A stretch of 63,338 nt of DNA from Mycobacterium sp. 1465703.0. Lineage in GTDB: Bacteria; Actinomycetota; Actinomycetes; Mycobacteriales; Mycobacteriaceae. Location of the stretch: the NCBI RefSeq assembly GCF_001672975.1, contig NZ_LZKU01000053.1, forward strand, positions 1-63,338, given 5' to 3'. The notes beneath the pieces are model-generated. The model did no database searches. It was given only the letters and a program-made list of their open reading frames with translations, and was not told the DNA's origin. Made by a program: the position numbers and the translations under genes. Below are positions 28,624 through 38,116 of the stretch, piece after piece. Numbering within the stretch: the stretch's first letter is position 1; each line of letters begins with the position of its first letter.

Positions 28624-29955
28624 GTGGCGGCCAAGATGTGTGGCGCCCCATCAAGGTGCTCAGACGGCTCGTCGAAGCGCCCGGACAGCGTGGCCGCGGC
28701 GCGGACTCAGTCACGCGCCCGCAATGAGCACTACGCCGACAGCGCGGCCCGCCGAGCCCGGATCCTCACCATCGCCGCATGGCTGGCCGTCCTGGTGAGC
28801 GTGAGCTTTGTGCTGGTGCAGATCCTCAGCGGAACGTGGCTGTGGCAGGTCAGCACGATCAATGTCGTCGGCGTCATGGTCTTCGCGATGGTTCCATGGT
28901 TGCAGCGCTTCGGCGAACTGGTTGCGCCGCTTACCTTTTTGGGCGCGGCCTACGTCTCGGTGTTCGCCAGCTGTCTGGATATAGGTACCGGCGCGGGAGG
29001 TCAGTTCTTCTTTCTGGTGGGTGCCTGCATAGTCGTGCTGTTGCTGGGGATCGAACACATCGTGTTGGCCTCGGTGCTGGCGGCCGTCGCGGCCGGCCTG
29101 ATCATCGCCGTCGAGTTTCTGGTCCCCCGCAACACCGGCCTGCAGCCGGCGTGGGTCCAGTCGACCGGCTTTGTCGTCACCGCGATTTCCAGCGTCGTGA
29201 TGGTGGTGGTAACGGTGTGGTTCGCCCTGCGTGACACCGCCCGCGCCGAGGCGGTGATGGAATCCGAGTATCAGCGCTCGGAGGCGCTGCTGGCCAACAT
29301 GTTGCCGGGCAGCATCGCCGAACGTCTCAAAAGCACCGACCGGAACATCATCGCCGACAAGTACGACGAGGCCTCGGTCCTGTTCGCCGACATCGTCGGT
29401 TTCACCGAACGTGCCAGCAGCACAGCGCCGACCGATCTGGTGCGGTTCCTGGACCGGCTGTACAGCGCTTTCGACGAGTTGGTGGACAAACACGGCCTGG
29501 AGAAGATCAAGGTCAGCGGAGACTCCTACATGGTGGTCAGCGGGGTCCCCCGCGCGCGGCCGGACCACGCCTTCGCTCTCGCCGACTTCGCGCTCGACAT
29601 GGCCAATGTTGTTGCCGCGCTGAATGATCCGCACGGCCGGGCGGTCCCGCTGCGGGTGGGCATGGCCTGCGGACCGGTCGTGGCCGGTGTGGTGGGTTCG
29701 CGCCGGTTCTTCTACGACGTGTGGGGTGATGCGGTCAACGTCGCCTCACGGATGGAGTCCACCGATTCGGTCGGCCGAATCCAAGTTCCCGAGGGGATGT
29801 ACGAACGCCTCAAACACGACTTCGTTCTGCAAGAACGCGGGCGGATCGAAGTCAAGGGCAAGGGCGTCATGCGCACCTGGTATCTCATCGGCCGTAAGGC
29901 CGGCGAGGAACCTACCGACCTGCGTGCCGAGCATCCCCGCACCGTCCAAGTCTGA
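28624..29955 (+). CDS. cya: Membrane-bound class III adenylate cyclase
   Basis: A 443-residue cyclase converting ATP to cAMP, the same length as M. tuberculosis Rv1625c. Residues ~45-200 form six membrane segments, and ~240-420 the catalytic domain. FADIVGFTERAS gives the first metal Asp (~256), KIKVSGDSYMVVSG the substrate Lys and second Asp, and DVWGDAVNVASRM the Asp, Asn and Arg of the transition-state site. All residues for a homodimeric cyclase are present. GTG at 28624. It marks the right border of the accessory locus and the start of the conserved block. Confidence 0.97.
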   Translation: MAAKMCGAPSRCSDGSSKRPDSVAAARTQSRARNEHYADSAARRARILTIAAWLAVLVSVSFVLVQILSGTWLWQVSTINVVGVMVFAMVPWLQRFGELVAPLTFLGAAYVSVFASCLDIGTGAGGQFFFLVGACIVVLLLGIEHIVLASVLAAVAAGLIIAVEFLVPRNTGLQPAWVQSTGFVVTAISSVVMVVVTVWFALRDTARAEAVMESEYQRSEALLANMLPGSIAERLKSTDRNIIADKYDEASVLFADIVGFTERASSTAPTDLVRFLDRLYSAFDELVDKHGLEKIKVSGDSYMVVSGVPRARPDHAFALADFALDMANVVAALNDPHGRAVPLRVGMACGPVVAGVVGSRRFFYDVWGDAVNVASRMESTDSVGRIQVPEGMYERLKHDFVLQERGRIEVKGKGVMRTWYLIGRKAGEEPTDLRAEHPRTVQV

Positions 29956-30000
29956 CGGAAGTCCCTGTACCACAGCTCACGTTTGTGCCAGACTGCGGCC

Positions 30001-30603
30001 ATGACTATCTCCCCTGGCTCTCCTGGAACCCACCCCGTTCCAAGCTTGCTGCCGCATCTGTGGAAATCCGCTCTGCTGTCGGGAATTCTGTCGCTTGTCC
30101 TCGGTGTCCTGGTACTGGCGTGGCCGGGAAAAACCATTCTGGCCGCTGCCATATTGTTCGGTGTCTATCTGCTGATTACCGGTGCAGCACAGGTTTTCTT
30201 TGCCTTCAGCCTTCATGTCTCGGCGGGAAGCCGGATCCTGCTGTTCATCAGTGGGGCGGCGTCGCTCATACTCGCGGTGCTGGCGTTTCGTCACTTCGGT
30301 AGAGATCAGCTGACCGCAATCCTCTTCCTAGCCATATGGATTGGCATCGGTTTCATCTTCCGTGGTGTCGGGACGACGGTCTCGGCCATAAGTGATCCGC
30401 AACTGCCGGGGCGAGGGTGGTCAATCTTTGTCGGCGTCATCAGCCTGCTCGCCGGCGTCGTCATTCTGGCCTCGCCGCTTGAGTCGCTCTTCACCCTGGC
30501 CATCGTGGTCGGCGCGTGGTTGGTAGTCATCGGCGTGTTCGAGATCGTTTCGTCGTTCGGAATCCGCAAGGCGTCCAAGACCCTCGACACCACGGGGGCG
30601 TAG
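30001..30603 (+). CDS. HdeD-family (DUF308) membrane protein
   Basis: A 200-residue protein with six hydrophobic segments, the counterpart of Rv1624c. HdeD-family proteins are small membrane proteins linked to acid resistance in enterobacteria; the mycobacterial role is unknown. I chose the ATG at 30001 (MTISPGSPGTHP); the frame opens at 29983 but the extra six codons have no support. It lies 45 bases after cya on the same strand and ahead of the cydABDC genes, an order kept in M. tuberculosis. Confidence 0.85.
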   Translation: MTISPGSPGTHPVPSLLPHLWKSALLSGILSLVLGVLVLAWPGKTILAAAILFGVYLLITGAAQVFFAFSLHVSAGSRILLFISGAASLILAVLAFRHFGRDQLTAILFLAIWIGIGFIFRGVGTTVSAISDPQLPGRGWSIFVGVISLLAGVVILASPLESLFTLAIVVGAWLVVIGVFEIVSSFGIRKASKTLDTTGA

Positions 30604-30679
30604 CTAGCGCCGGCGCCGACTCATCTACTACACTCTGTCGTAGCCGTTGGTCGGGCCTCCGCAGTTTGGGAGATGACAG

Positions 30680-32152
30680 ATGAATGTCGTCGATATTTCG
30701 CGGTGGCAGTTCGGTATCACTACCGTCTACCACTTCATCTTCGTGCCGCTCACGATCGGTTTGGCGCCGCTGATCGCGATCATGCAAACGGTGTGGGTGG
30801 CGACCGGTAACACCGCTTGGTACCGACTGACCAAGTTCTTCGGCAAGCTGTTCTTGATCAACTTCGCCATCGGCGTGGCGACCGGGATCGTCCAAGAATT
30901 TCAGTTCGGGATGAACTGGTCCGAGTACTCCAAGTTCGTCGGCGACATCTTCGGTGCACCCCTGGCGATGGAGGGATTGTTCGCCTTCTTCTTCGAGTCC
31001 ACCTTCATCGGCTTGTGGATCTTCGGCTGGAGCCGACTGCCAAAACTCATCCACCTGGCCAGCATCTGGATCGTCGCCATCGGCGTCAACGCCTCGGCGT
31101 TTTTCATCATCGCCGCGAACTCGTTCATGCAGCACCCGGTCGGCGCGCACTACAACCCGGCGACGCGACGCGCAGAACTCGACGACATCTTCGCCCTGCT
31201 CTCCAATAACACTGCGCAGGCGGCGTTTACACATACCGTGACGGGGGCGCTGCTGGTTGCCGGCACGTTCGTGGCAGCGGTGAGCGCATGGTGGATGGTG
31301 CGCTCGCGCAAGGCGGAGTCGTCCACCCCCGAAGCGCAAACCGACGCCCGCACCATGTTTCGACCGGCGGCCATCCTGGGCTGCGGGGTTGTACTGATCG
31401 CGGCTGTCGCGCTGTTCTTCACCGGCGACCGTCAGGGCAAGCTGATGTTCGTCCAGCAGCCGATGAAGATGGCCTCGGCGGAGGGGTTGTGCCACACCCA
31501 ATCCGATCCCGACTTCTCGGTGCTGACCATCGGAACGCATAACAACTGCGGCAGCGTCGCAGAAGTGATCAAGGTGCACTACGTGCTGCCGTTCCTGGCC
31601 GAAGGCAAGTTCAGCGGCGTGACGCTGCGCGGGGTGGACGAGTTGCAGCAGGAGTATCAGCAACGCTTCGGACCCGACGACTACCGGCCGAACCTGTTCG
31701 TGACCTATTGGTCCTTCCGGGCGATGATCGGATTCCTGGTGATTCCGGTGCTGTTCGCCCTGACCGTGTTGTGGGTGACCCGCGGCGGGCGAACTCCCAA
31801 GAACCGCTGGGTGTCCTGGTTCGCCCTGCTGACCATTCCCACCCCGTTTTTGGCGAACATCTCGGGATGGGTGTTCACCGAGATGGGCCGCCAGCCATGG
31901 GTGGTGGCGCCTAACCCGACCGGAGACCAACTGGTCCGGATGACCGTCCGCCAAGGGGTCTCGCATCACGTGCCCGGCATGGTCATCACATCTCTGGTGG
32001 TCTTCACCCTCGTCTACGCGGTGCTCGCGGTGCTGTGGTTCTTTCTGCTCAAGCGCTACGTGGTCGAAGGGCCGCTGGAACACGACGCGGAACCCGCTCC
32101 CCCGCAAACGCCCAGCGACGACGAGGTGGCACCGCTGTCCTTCGCCTACTGA
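30680..32152 (+). CDS. cydA: Cytochrome bd ubiquinol oxidase subunit I
   Basis: A 490-residue quinol oxidase subunit of cytochrome bd, the high-affinity terminal oxidase used at low oxygen or when the bcc-aa3 branch is blocked. The N-terminus MNVVDISRWQFGITTVYHF places the haem-ligand His at residue 18; WSEYSKFVGDIFGAPLAMEG and GREPW-equivalent GRQPW are present. About nine membrane segments. ATG at 30680 follows GGGAGA. First gene of cydABDC; cydB starts 42 bases later. Confidence 0.97.
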   Translation: MNVVDISRWQFGITTVYHFIFVPLTIGLAPLIAIMQTVWVATGNTAWYRLTKFFGKLFLINFAIGVATGIVQEFQFGMNWSEYSKFVGDIFGAPLAMEGLFAFFFESTFIGLWIFGWSRLPKLIHLASIWIVAIGVNASAFFIIAANSFMQHPVGAHYNPATRRAELDDIFALLSNNTAQAAFTHTVTGALLVAGTFVAAVSAWWMVRSRKAESSTPEAQTDARTMFRPAAILGCGVVLIAAVALFFTGDRQGKLMFVQQPMKMASAEGLCHTQSDPDFSVLTIGTHNNCGSVAEVIKVHYVLPFLAEGKFSGVTLRGVDELQQEYQQRFGPDDYRPNLFVTYWSFRAMIGFLVIPVLFALTVLWVTRGGRTPKNRWVSWFALLTIPTPFLANISGWVFTEMGRQPWVVAPNPTGDQLVRMTVRQGVSHHVPGMVITSLVVFTLVYAVLAVLWFFLLKRYVVEGPLEHDAEPAPPQTPSDDEVAPLSFAY

Positions 32153-32194
32153 CGGGCGACCGGGGCTGACCGACGCCGAAAGGAGCTGATCGGA

Positions 32195-33235
32195 GTGGGA
32201 CTGCAGGAGTTGTGGTTCGGCATCCTCGGGATGCTGTTCGTGGGTTTCTTCGTCCTCGAGGGCTTCGACTTCGGCGTGGGCATGTTGATGGAACCGTTCG
32301 CCCGCGTCGGCATCGGCGAACCCGAACCGCTGCGCCGCACCGCGCTCAACACCATCGGACCGGTGTGGGACGGCAACGAAGTGTGGCTGATCGTCGGCGG
32401 CGCGGCCATGTTCGCCGCTTTCCCTGCCTGGTATGCGACCGTGTTCTCCACGCTGTACCTGCCGCTGTTGGCGATCTTGTTCGGCATGATCGTGCGCGCC
32501 GTGGCGATCGAGTGGCGCGGCAAGATCGATGACACGAGATGGCGCGGCTGGGCCGATTTCGGCATCGCGGCAGGATCGTGGCTGCCGGCACTGTTGTGGG
32601 GTGTCGCGTTCGCCATCCTGGTGCGCGGGCTGCCGGTGGAGGCCAACGGCCACATCCACCTCTCGATCACCGATGTGCTCAACGCCTACACGCTGTTGGG
32701 TGGACTGGCCACCGCCGGGCTGTTCCTGTTCTACGGAGCGACATTCGTCGGGTTGAAGACCTCCGGTGCCATCCGCGAGGACGCGCACCGATTCGGCGTC
32801 TGGTTGTCGTTGCCGGTCACCGGACTGGTTGCCGCCTTTGGTCTTTGGACGCAGCTGGCGCATGGCAAAGACTGGACGTGGCTGGTGCTGGCCGTGGCGG
32901 TGGTAGCGCAACTGACGGCGGTGCTGCTGGTGTGGCGGCGCCTATCCGACGGCTGGGCGTTCACCTGCGTCGCGCTGGTGGTCGCGGCCGTGGTGATCCT
33001 GCTCTTCGGCTCGTTGTATCCGAACTTGGTGCCCTCGACGCTGAACAAGCAGTGGAGCCTGACCATTTACAACGCCTCCTCCACCCACTACACCCTCAAA
33101 GTCATGACGTGGGTGACGGTGATCATGGCGCCACTGACGGTGATCTATCAGGCGTGGACGTATTGGGTTTTCCGGCAACGGATTTCGGCTGACCGGATAC
33201 CGGCGCCCATCGGCCTGACTAGGCGCGCGTCCTGA
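32195..33235 (+). CDS. cydB: Cytochrome bd ubiquinol oxidase subunit II
   Basis: A 346-residue partner of CydA with about eight membrane segments. FFVLEGFDFGVGMLMEPF and GPVWDGNEVWLIVGGAAMFAAFP (split across residues ~20-80) are family hallmarks. The GTG at 32195 follows GAAAGGAGCTGATCGGA, a good ribosome-binding site. Its TGA (33233-33235) is followed at once by the cydD reading frame. Confidence 0.97.
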   Translation: MGLQELWFGILGMLFVGFFVLEGFDFGVGMLMEPFARVGIGEPEPLRRTALNTIGPVWDGNEVWLIVGGAAMFAAFPAWYATVFSTLYLPLLAILFGMIVRAVAIEWRGKIDDTRWRGWADFGIAAGSWLPALLWGVAFAILVRGLPVEANGHIHLSITDVLNAYTLLGGLATAGLFLFYGATFVGLKTSGAIREDAHRFGVWLSLPVTGLVAAFGLWTQLAHGKDWTWLVLAVAVVAQLTAVLLVWRRLSDGWAFTCVALVVAAVVILLFGSLYPNLVPSTLNKQWSLTIYNASSTHYTLKVMTWVTVIMAPLTVIYQAWTYWVFRQRISADRIPAPIGLTRRAS

Positions 33236-33297
33236 GCGGTACCGAACGTACCAGCCGGGCACCGCTGGACCCGAGGCTATGGCGAGCATCGACGGCG

Positions 33298-34911
33298 TTG
33301 CGCCGCTATCTGGTCGCCGTTGTGGGCTGCGGCGTCGTGATCTCCGGCTGCGCGATCGGCTCGGCCATCGTGCTGGCAGGCATCGTCGCCCGCGTGGTCG
33401 GTGAGCCGTCCGCCCGGAGCCTGCGCGGCTGGCTGTGTCCACTGTCAATCCTGTTGGTGCTCTGGGTAGTCCGCGCGGTGACGCATTGGCTTCAGGCCCG
33501 GTTGGGGCAACGCGGCGCCAGCGAGGTCATCGGCGATCTGTCCGGCCAGGTGCTCGCGGCGGTGACGGCCAGACAACCCGCTGAGCTCGCCGCCCAACGC
33601 GACGCCGCCGCCGTCGTGGTGACCCGCGGCCTGGACGGTTTACGTCCCTATTTCACCGGCTACCTGCCGACGTTGCTACTGGCCGCTGTTTTGACCCCGG
33701 CCACCGTGGCTGTGATCGCGGCCTACGACCTGAAATCGGCGGTGGTCGTGGCGATCACGCTGCCGCTGATACCGATCTTCATGGTGCTGATCGGCCTGGC
33801 AACCGCTGACCGGTCAGCGGCGGCACTGGCCGCGATGACGACACTGCAGGCCCGGTTGCTGGACCTGATCGCCGGCATCCCGACACTGCGGGCACTGGGA
33901 CGCAGCGTCGGCCCGGAACACCGGATCGCCGAACTCGCTGCCGCGCATCGCCGCTCGGCCATGGCGACGCTGCGGATCGCATTCTTGTCGGCACTGGTGC
34001 TGGAACTGTTGGCCACCCTCGGGGTGGCATTGATCGCCGTCGGAATCGGCCTGCGCCTGGTTTTCGGCGAGATGACCCTGACGACGGGTCTGACCGTCCT
34101 GTTGCTGGCACCGGACGTGTACTGGCCGCTACGCCGCATCGGGGTGGAATTCCATGCGGCACAAGACGGCCGCACCGCCGCCGACGCTGCGTTCGCCCTG
34201 ATCGGTGAGCCCACCGCACCGCGGGCCCGCATGCGGACAGTGACCGCCCGCGGCGCGCGAATTCGCCTCGAACATCTGACCGTGGACGGCCGCGACGGCC
34301 AGTCACCATGTGATCTGAACGCGCTCATCGAACCCGGTTCGGTGACGGTGCTGACCGGACGAAACGGCGCCGGCAAGAGCACCACATTACAGGCGATCAC
34401 CGGTATCAGCGTGCCCTCCTCGGGCCGGGTCGTGGTGAACGGAGTCGATGTCGCCGACCTGGAGCCGACCGGGTGGTGGGCGCAGCTGTCCTGGCTGCCG
34501 CAACGCCCGGTGCTGGTGCCCGGCACCGTCGACGACAACCTGATGCTGCTCGGCAAGCTCGACTCCATCGAAAAAGCCTGTGCAGAATCAGGTTTCGATG
34601 CGGTGCTGGCCGAACTGCCCGATGCGGGCAACACCATGCTGGGGCGCGGTGGTGTCGGGTTGTCGCTGGGGCAACGCCAACGGTTGGGTCTCGCTCGAGC
34701 GCTCGGTTCGACGGCCGGAGTGCTGTTGCTCGATGAGCCGACCGCGCACCTGGACGCATCCACCGAGGAACGCGTGCTGCGGGCCATCGTCGAACGAGCC
34801 CGGGCCGGTGCGACCGTGGTCGTGGTCGGCCACCGTGCGACGGTGCTGGGCATCGGCGACCAGATCATCGAAGTGGTCGCCGATCGGGGGGTGCGTTATG
34901 CGCCGGCCTGA
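33298..34911 (+). CDS. cydD: ABC exporter CydD for cytochrome bd assembly
   Basis: At least 537 residues: an N-terminal six-helix domain and a nucleotide-binding domain. Walker A is GRNGAGKSTTL near residue 358, the signature LSLGQRQRLGLARAL, and Walker B VLLLDEPTAHLD. With CydC it forms a heterodimeric exporter of thiols (cysteine/glutathione in E. coli) needed for cytochrome bd assembly. The only standard start in frame is the TTG at 33298, but 22 upstream codons back to a CTG at 33232 encode a family-like N-terminus (APLDPRLWRASTALRRYL), so the protein may start further left. It overlaps cydC by 14 bases. Confidence 0.95.
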   Translation: MRRYLVAVVGCGVVISGCAIGSAIVLAGIVARVVGEPSARSLRGWLCPLSILLVLWVVRAVTHWLQARLGQRGASEVIGDLSGQVLAAVTARQPAELAAQRDAAAVVVTRGLDGLRPYFTGYLPTLLLAAVLTPATVAVIAAYDLKSAVVVAITLPLIPIFMVLIGLATADRSAAALAAMTTLQARLLDLIAGIPTLRALGRSVGPEHRIAELAAAHRRSAMATLRIAFLSALVLELLATLGVALIAVGIGLRLVFGEMTLTTGLTVLLLAPDVYWPLRRIGVEFHAAQDGRTAADAAFALIGEPTAPRARMRTVTARGARIRLEHLTVDGRDGQSPCDLNALIEPGSVTVLTGRNGAGKSTTLQAITGISVPSSGRVVVNGVDVADLEPTGWWAQLSWLPQRPVLVPGTVDDNLMLLGKLDSIEKACAESGFDAVLAELPDAGNTMLGRGGVGLSLGQRQRLGLARALGSTAGVLLLDEPTAHLDASTEERVLRAIVERARAGATVVVVGHRATVLGIGDQIIEVVADRGVRYAPA

Positions 34912-36637
34912 TCCCGTGACGCGTCGCGGCCAAAGTGGCCCCTGGGCGGCCGTGGCCGACCTGCTGCGCCCGCGGTTACCTCGGGTGTTGGCGGCGATTG
35001 CGTTGGGGGTGCTCTCGCTGGGCAGCGCGCTGGCACTCGCCGGTGTCTCGGCATGGCTGATCACTCGCGCGTGGCAGATGCCCCCGGTGCTGGACCTGTC
35101 GGTCGCGGCGGTCGCGGTCCGGTTGTTCGCGATCTCGCGTGCCGTGCTGCACTACTGCGAGCGACTGGCCACTCACGACACGGCCTTGCGCGCGGCGGGC
35201 ACCGCGCGGGTGCAGATCTACCGACGGTTGGCGCGCGGACCGGCAGCGGCCGCGGTCCGGCTGCACAGCGGTGAACTGGTGGCCCGGGTGGGTGCCGACG
35301 TGGACGAATTGGCCAACGTTCTGGTGCGCGCCCTGGTGCCGATCGGGGTCGCCGTGGTGCTGGCGGTATCGGCGACCGCGGTCGTCGCCGCCATTTCGCC
35401 CTCGGCGGCCGTGGTGCTGGCCATTTGCCTGCTGATCTCCGGCTTCGTGGCGCCTCGCCTTGCCGGCCGTGCCGCCGCAAACCAGGAAGACCTTGCGCGA
35501 CAGCATCATTCAGAGCGCGACACGTCGGCCATGATCGCTCTGGAACACGCCCCCGAGCTTCGGGTTGCGGGCCTGCTGCCCGATGTCATCGCCGAATCGC
35601 AACGCCGTCAACGCGCCTGGGGCGAGGCGTTGGACGCCGCCGCCACACCGGCGGCGATTTCCGAGGCGATGCCCACCGCGGCGATCGGGGCCAGCGTGTT
35701 GGGTGCGGTGGTGTCCGGGATCGGGTTGGCGCACGCGGTCGCACCCACCACGCTGGCCGTGCTCATGCTGTTGCCGCTGTCGGCGTTCGAGGCAATGACC
35801 CCGTTACCGGCCGCCGCCGTCCAGTTGACGCGGTCGCGGCTCGCCGCGCGCCGGTTGCTCGAACTGACCCCGCCCGGGGCGGAAAACCCAACCGGCAGCG
35901 CGCCCGGACCGGTGGGCACCCCCGGCTTGTCCGCCGACGTGCGCTGCGGCCACGACGGCGGGACAGGCTCAACCCGCATCGCGGTGGATTTGCCGCCAGG
36001 TAGTCGATTGGCGGTAACCGGCGCCAGCGGTGCCGGTAAGACGACCCTGCTGATGACGCTGGCCGGCCTGCTGCCTCCGCTGGACGGGCAGGTGTCACTG
36101 GACGGTACCTCGTTGACCGATTTCGACGAAGCCGATTTGCACAGTGCTGTCGGGTTTTTCGCCGAAGACGCGCACATCTTTGCCACCACCATCCGCGACA
36201 ACTTGCTGGTCGCCCGCGGAGACTGCCCAGACGACGAACTGAGCGCGGCACTGGACGCGCTCGGCCTCGGAGCGTGGCTCGCCGGTTTGCCTGACGGTCT
36301 GTGCACGGTCCTCACCGGTGGCGCACAAGCCCTTTCGGCCGGTCAGCGCAGAAGATTGCTGCTGGCCCGGGCAATGATCTCCCCCGCGCGGATCGTGCTG
36401 CTCGACGAGCCCACCGAGCACCTCGATGTCACCGACGCCGAACAGATCCTCCGCGATCTCTTGGCTCCGGATTCGCGGTTGCTGTCCCCACACCGGACGG
36501 TGGTGCTGGCCACTCATCACCTGCCTGAGGGCATTGACTGTCAGGAACTGAGAATCGACGAGAACCGCGCACCGGCGGCGCACTCAGAGGTGTCGCCGGC
36601 GCGGCATGAACTCCAGCGACAGCAGCACGAACAGTAG
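34898..36637 (+). CDS. cydC: ABC exporter CydC for cytochrome bd assembly
   Basis: About 579 residues from an ATG at 34898 (MRRPDPVTRRGQSG), inside the end of cydD, so translation is probably coupled. Six membrane segments precede a nucleotide-binding domain with Walker A GASGAGKTTLL, signature LSAGQRRRLLLARAM and Walker B IVLLDEPTEHLD. The His switch is in LATHHLPEG. Works with CydD in cytochrome bd maturation. Its last 54 bases overlap, tail to tail, the opposite-strand gene ending at 36584. Confidence 0.95.
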   Translation: MRRPDPVTRRGQSGPWAAVADLLRPRLPRVLAAIALGVLSLGSALALAGVSAWLITRAWQMPPVLDLSVAAVAVRLFAISRAVLHYCERLATHDTALRAAGTARVQIYRRLARGPAAAAVRLHSGELVARVGADVDELANVLVRALVPIGVAVVLAVSATAVVAAISPSAAVVLAICLLISGFVAPRLAGRAAANQEDLARQHHSERDTSAMIALEHAPELRVAGLLPDVIAESQRRQRAWGEALDAAATPAAISEAMPTAAIGASVLGAVVSGIGLAHAVAPTTLAVLMLLPLSAFEAMTPLPAAAVQLTRSRLAARRLLELTPPGAENPTGSAPGPVGTPGLSADVRCGHDGGTGSTRIAVDLPPGSRLAVTGASGAGKTTLLMTLAGLLPPLDGQVSLDGTSLTDFDEADLHSAVGFFAEDAHIFATTIRDNLLVARGDCPDDELSAALDALGLGAWLAGLPDGLCTVLTGGAQALSAGQRRRLLLARAMISPARIVLLDEPTEHLDVTDAEQILRDLLAPDSRLLSPHRTVVLATHHLPEGIDCQELRIDENRAPAAHSEVSPARHELQRQQHEQ

Positions 36638-37981
36638 CGGGACGATCTGAGTCATGGAGATCAGCGCATAGCGCCGAGCGTCAAGGGCGTGCCACTTGCG
36701 CACGTACCGGTACAACGACTCGAGGGCGATCAGCGGGTCGAGCACGTGGGTCAACCCGTAGAAGATGCGCTGTGTCCAGCCCCGGTTCTTGTCATCGAAT
36801 ATCTCGGGGAAAGCCGCGAACGCGAGCGACACCCGCTGTGCCCCAGCCTCTTTGCCGGCCATGATCATGTCGACGCTGAGCCGCTCGTCGAGCCCGTTGG
36901 GGGCACCGCGCCGGCGCCACGGGACGTCGAGAGTGATGTCGCTGCCGCCGCCGGCCGTGCCGTAGCGGTGAAATGCCTGCACCTTGCCCGTCGCGTCGCG
37001 GGCGATGATCAGCTGTATGCCGGGGAATCGGCCTTCCAGCACGCCGTCGAGGTTCATGTGGAATCCGCGATCGGCGTGGGCGCCCTTCGATGACTCCCGC
37101 ACCACCTCGGTCAGCTCGGCCAGCAGCTTGCCGTCGAGTTCCTGCTCCGCCACGATTTCGGTTGTGATGCCGCAATTGTGGGTGCGCTTGACCGCTTGAC
37201 GCAGATTGCGGAATTTGCGGCCCACCATGTCGAAGCTGGACACGTCGACGACCACATCGCGGCCAATCGGTATGGGCCGCAACGTTTGTCCCAGTATCGC
37301 CGAGTCGTTCCACAGATCGAGCCGCCGCTCGCCGCACCCGACTACGGCGATGCGCCATCCGTGGGCATGGCAGGTGGCGGCGAAATCGGCGACTAGTTCG
37401 GGGAAGTGCGCCTCATCACCGACCGGATCCCCGCTGACCACCGCTATTCCCATCCGGGTTCGGTACGCCAGCCCGGCGCTGCCGTCGGCGGTGAAGTGGT
37501 AGCTCTTGCCGGTCTGCATGGTGAACGGCGCCAGCGCGTCACCGCTGGTCGCGTTGATCAGTTGCCACATCCGCGGCAGGTCGCCGGGCTGCGGATGCGA
37601 GGTTGTCGGCCACATCAGCACCAGGCCCGAACCGGCGATGACCACATCACCGAGCAGATCGAAAGACAACACATGCAGGCCCAGGCCGCCCAGAACGAAC
37701 ATCGCGGCGACGATGGCGTGCATCGTCGTCACCGGGCGGCCCAGGAAGATGCCGCGGGCCATCCAGGCCACCGCCACCAACACCGTCAGTGACCACGCCA
37801 ACCGATCGGTGTAGTCGGAATAGCGGTGGTGACGAGCGAGGATCTCGATGAACCAGCACGCGGCGGCAAACAGCGCCAACGCGCCGATCAGGCGGACTGC
37901 CAGTGAATCGACGGACACGACAACGCGTTCGCGCGCGCGGGATTTCGCTGTGACGTCCACCACTGGCCCGTTCACATTCAC
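36584..37981 (-). CDS. DUF2156 membrane protein (phosphatidylglycerol-lysyltransferase-like C-terminal domain)
   Basis: A 465-residue protein, the counterpart of Rv1619. Several hydrophobic segments (~25-125) precede a GNAT-like DUF2156 domain like that of lysyl-phosphatidylglycerol synthases, with GIAVVSGDPVGDEAHFPELV and RNLRQAVKRTHNCG. The substrate is not known; aminoacyl transfer to a lipid is the family analogy. Start is a GTG at 37981, or at 37975 which has better spacing to GGAG. The 3' end overlaps cydC by 54 bases in convergent orientation, so antisense interplay of the two transcripts is possible. Confidence 0.85.
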   Translation of the reverse strand: MNVNGPVVDVTAKSRARERVVVSVDSLAVRLIGALALFAAACWFIEILARHHRYSDYTDRLAWSLTVLVAVAWMARGIFLGRPVTTMHAIVAAMFVLGGLGLHVLSFDLLGDVVIAGSGLVLMWPTTSHPQPGDLPRMWQLINATSGDALAPFTMQTGKSYHFTADGSAGLAYRTRMGIAVVSGDPVGDEAHFPELVADFAATCHAHGWRIAVVGCGERRLDLWNDSAILGQTLRPIPIGRDVVVDVSSFDMVGRKFRNLRQAVKRTHNCGITTEIVAEQELDGKLLAELTEVVRESSKGAHADRGFHMNLDGVLEGRFPGIQLIIARDATGKVQAFHRYGTAGGGSDITLDVPWRRRGAPNGLDERLSVDMIMAGKEAGAQRVSLAFAAFPEIFDDKNRGWTQRIFYGLTHVLDPLIALESLYRYVRKWHALDARRYALISMTQIVPLLFVLLSLEFMPRRRHL

Positions 37982-38116
37982 CTCCGATGCGCTGACTTCA
38001 GCTGGACGGCTCGTTCACCGCCTCTGCACCGATTACCCGACTAGGTCAAAGCTACGCCGATCAGGGCCGCATCGAAGCGAATTCAGGCAGATATACGGCA
38101 GCTATTGTGTAACGCT

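Noticed and set aside
30527..32911. 794-codon minus-strand frame
   Set aside because: Antisense to cydA and cydB, which are certain; composition is His/Arg/Gln/Asp-rich as expected for a shadow.
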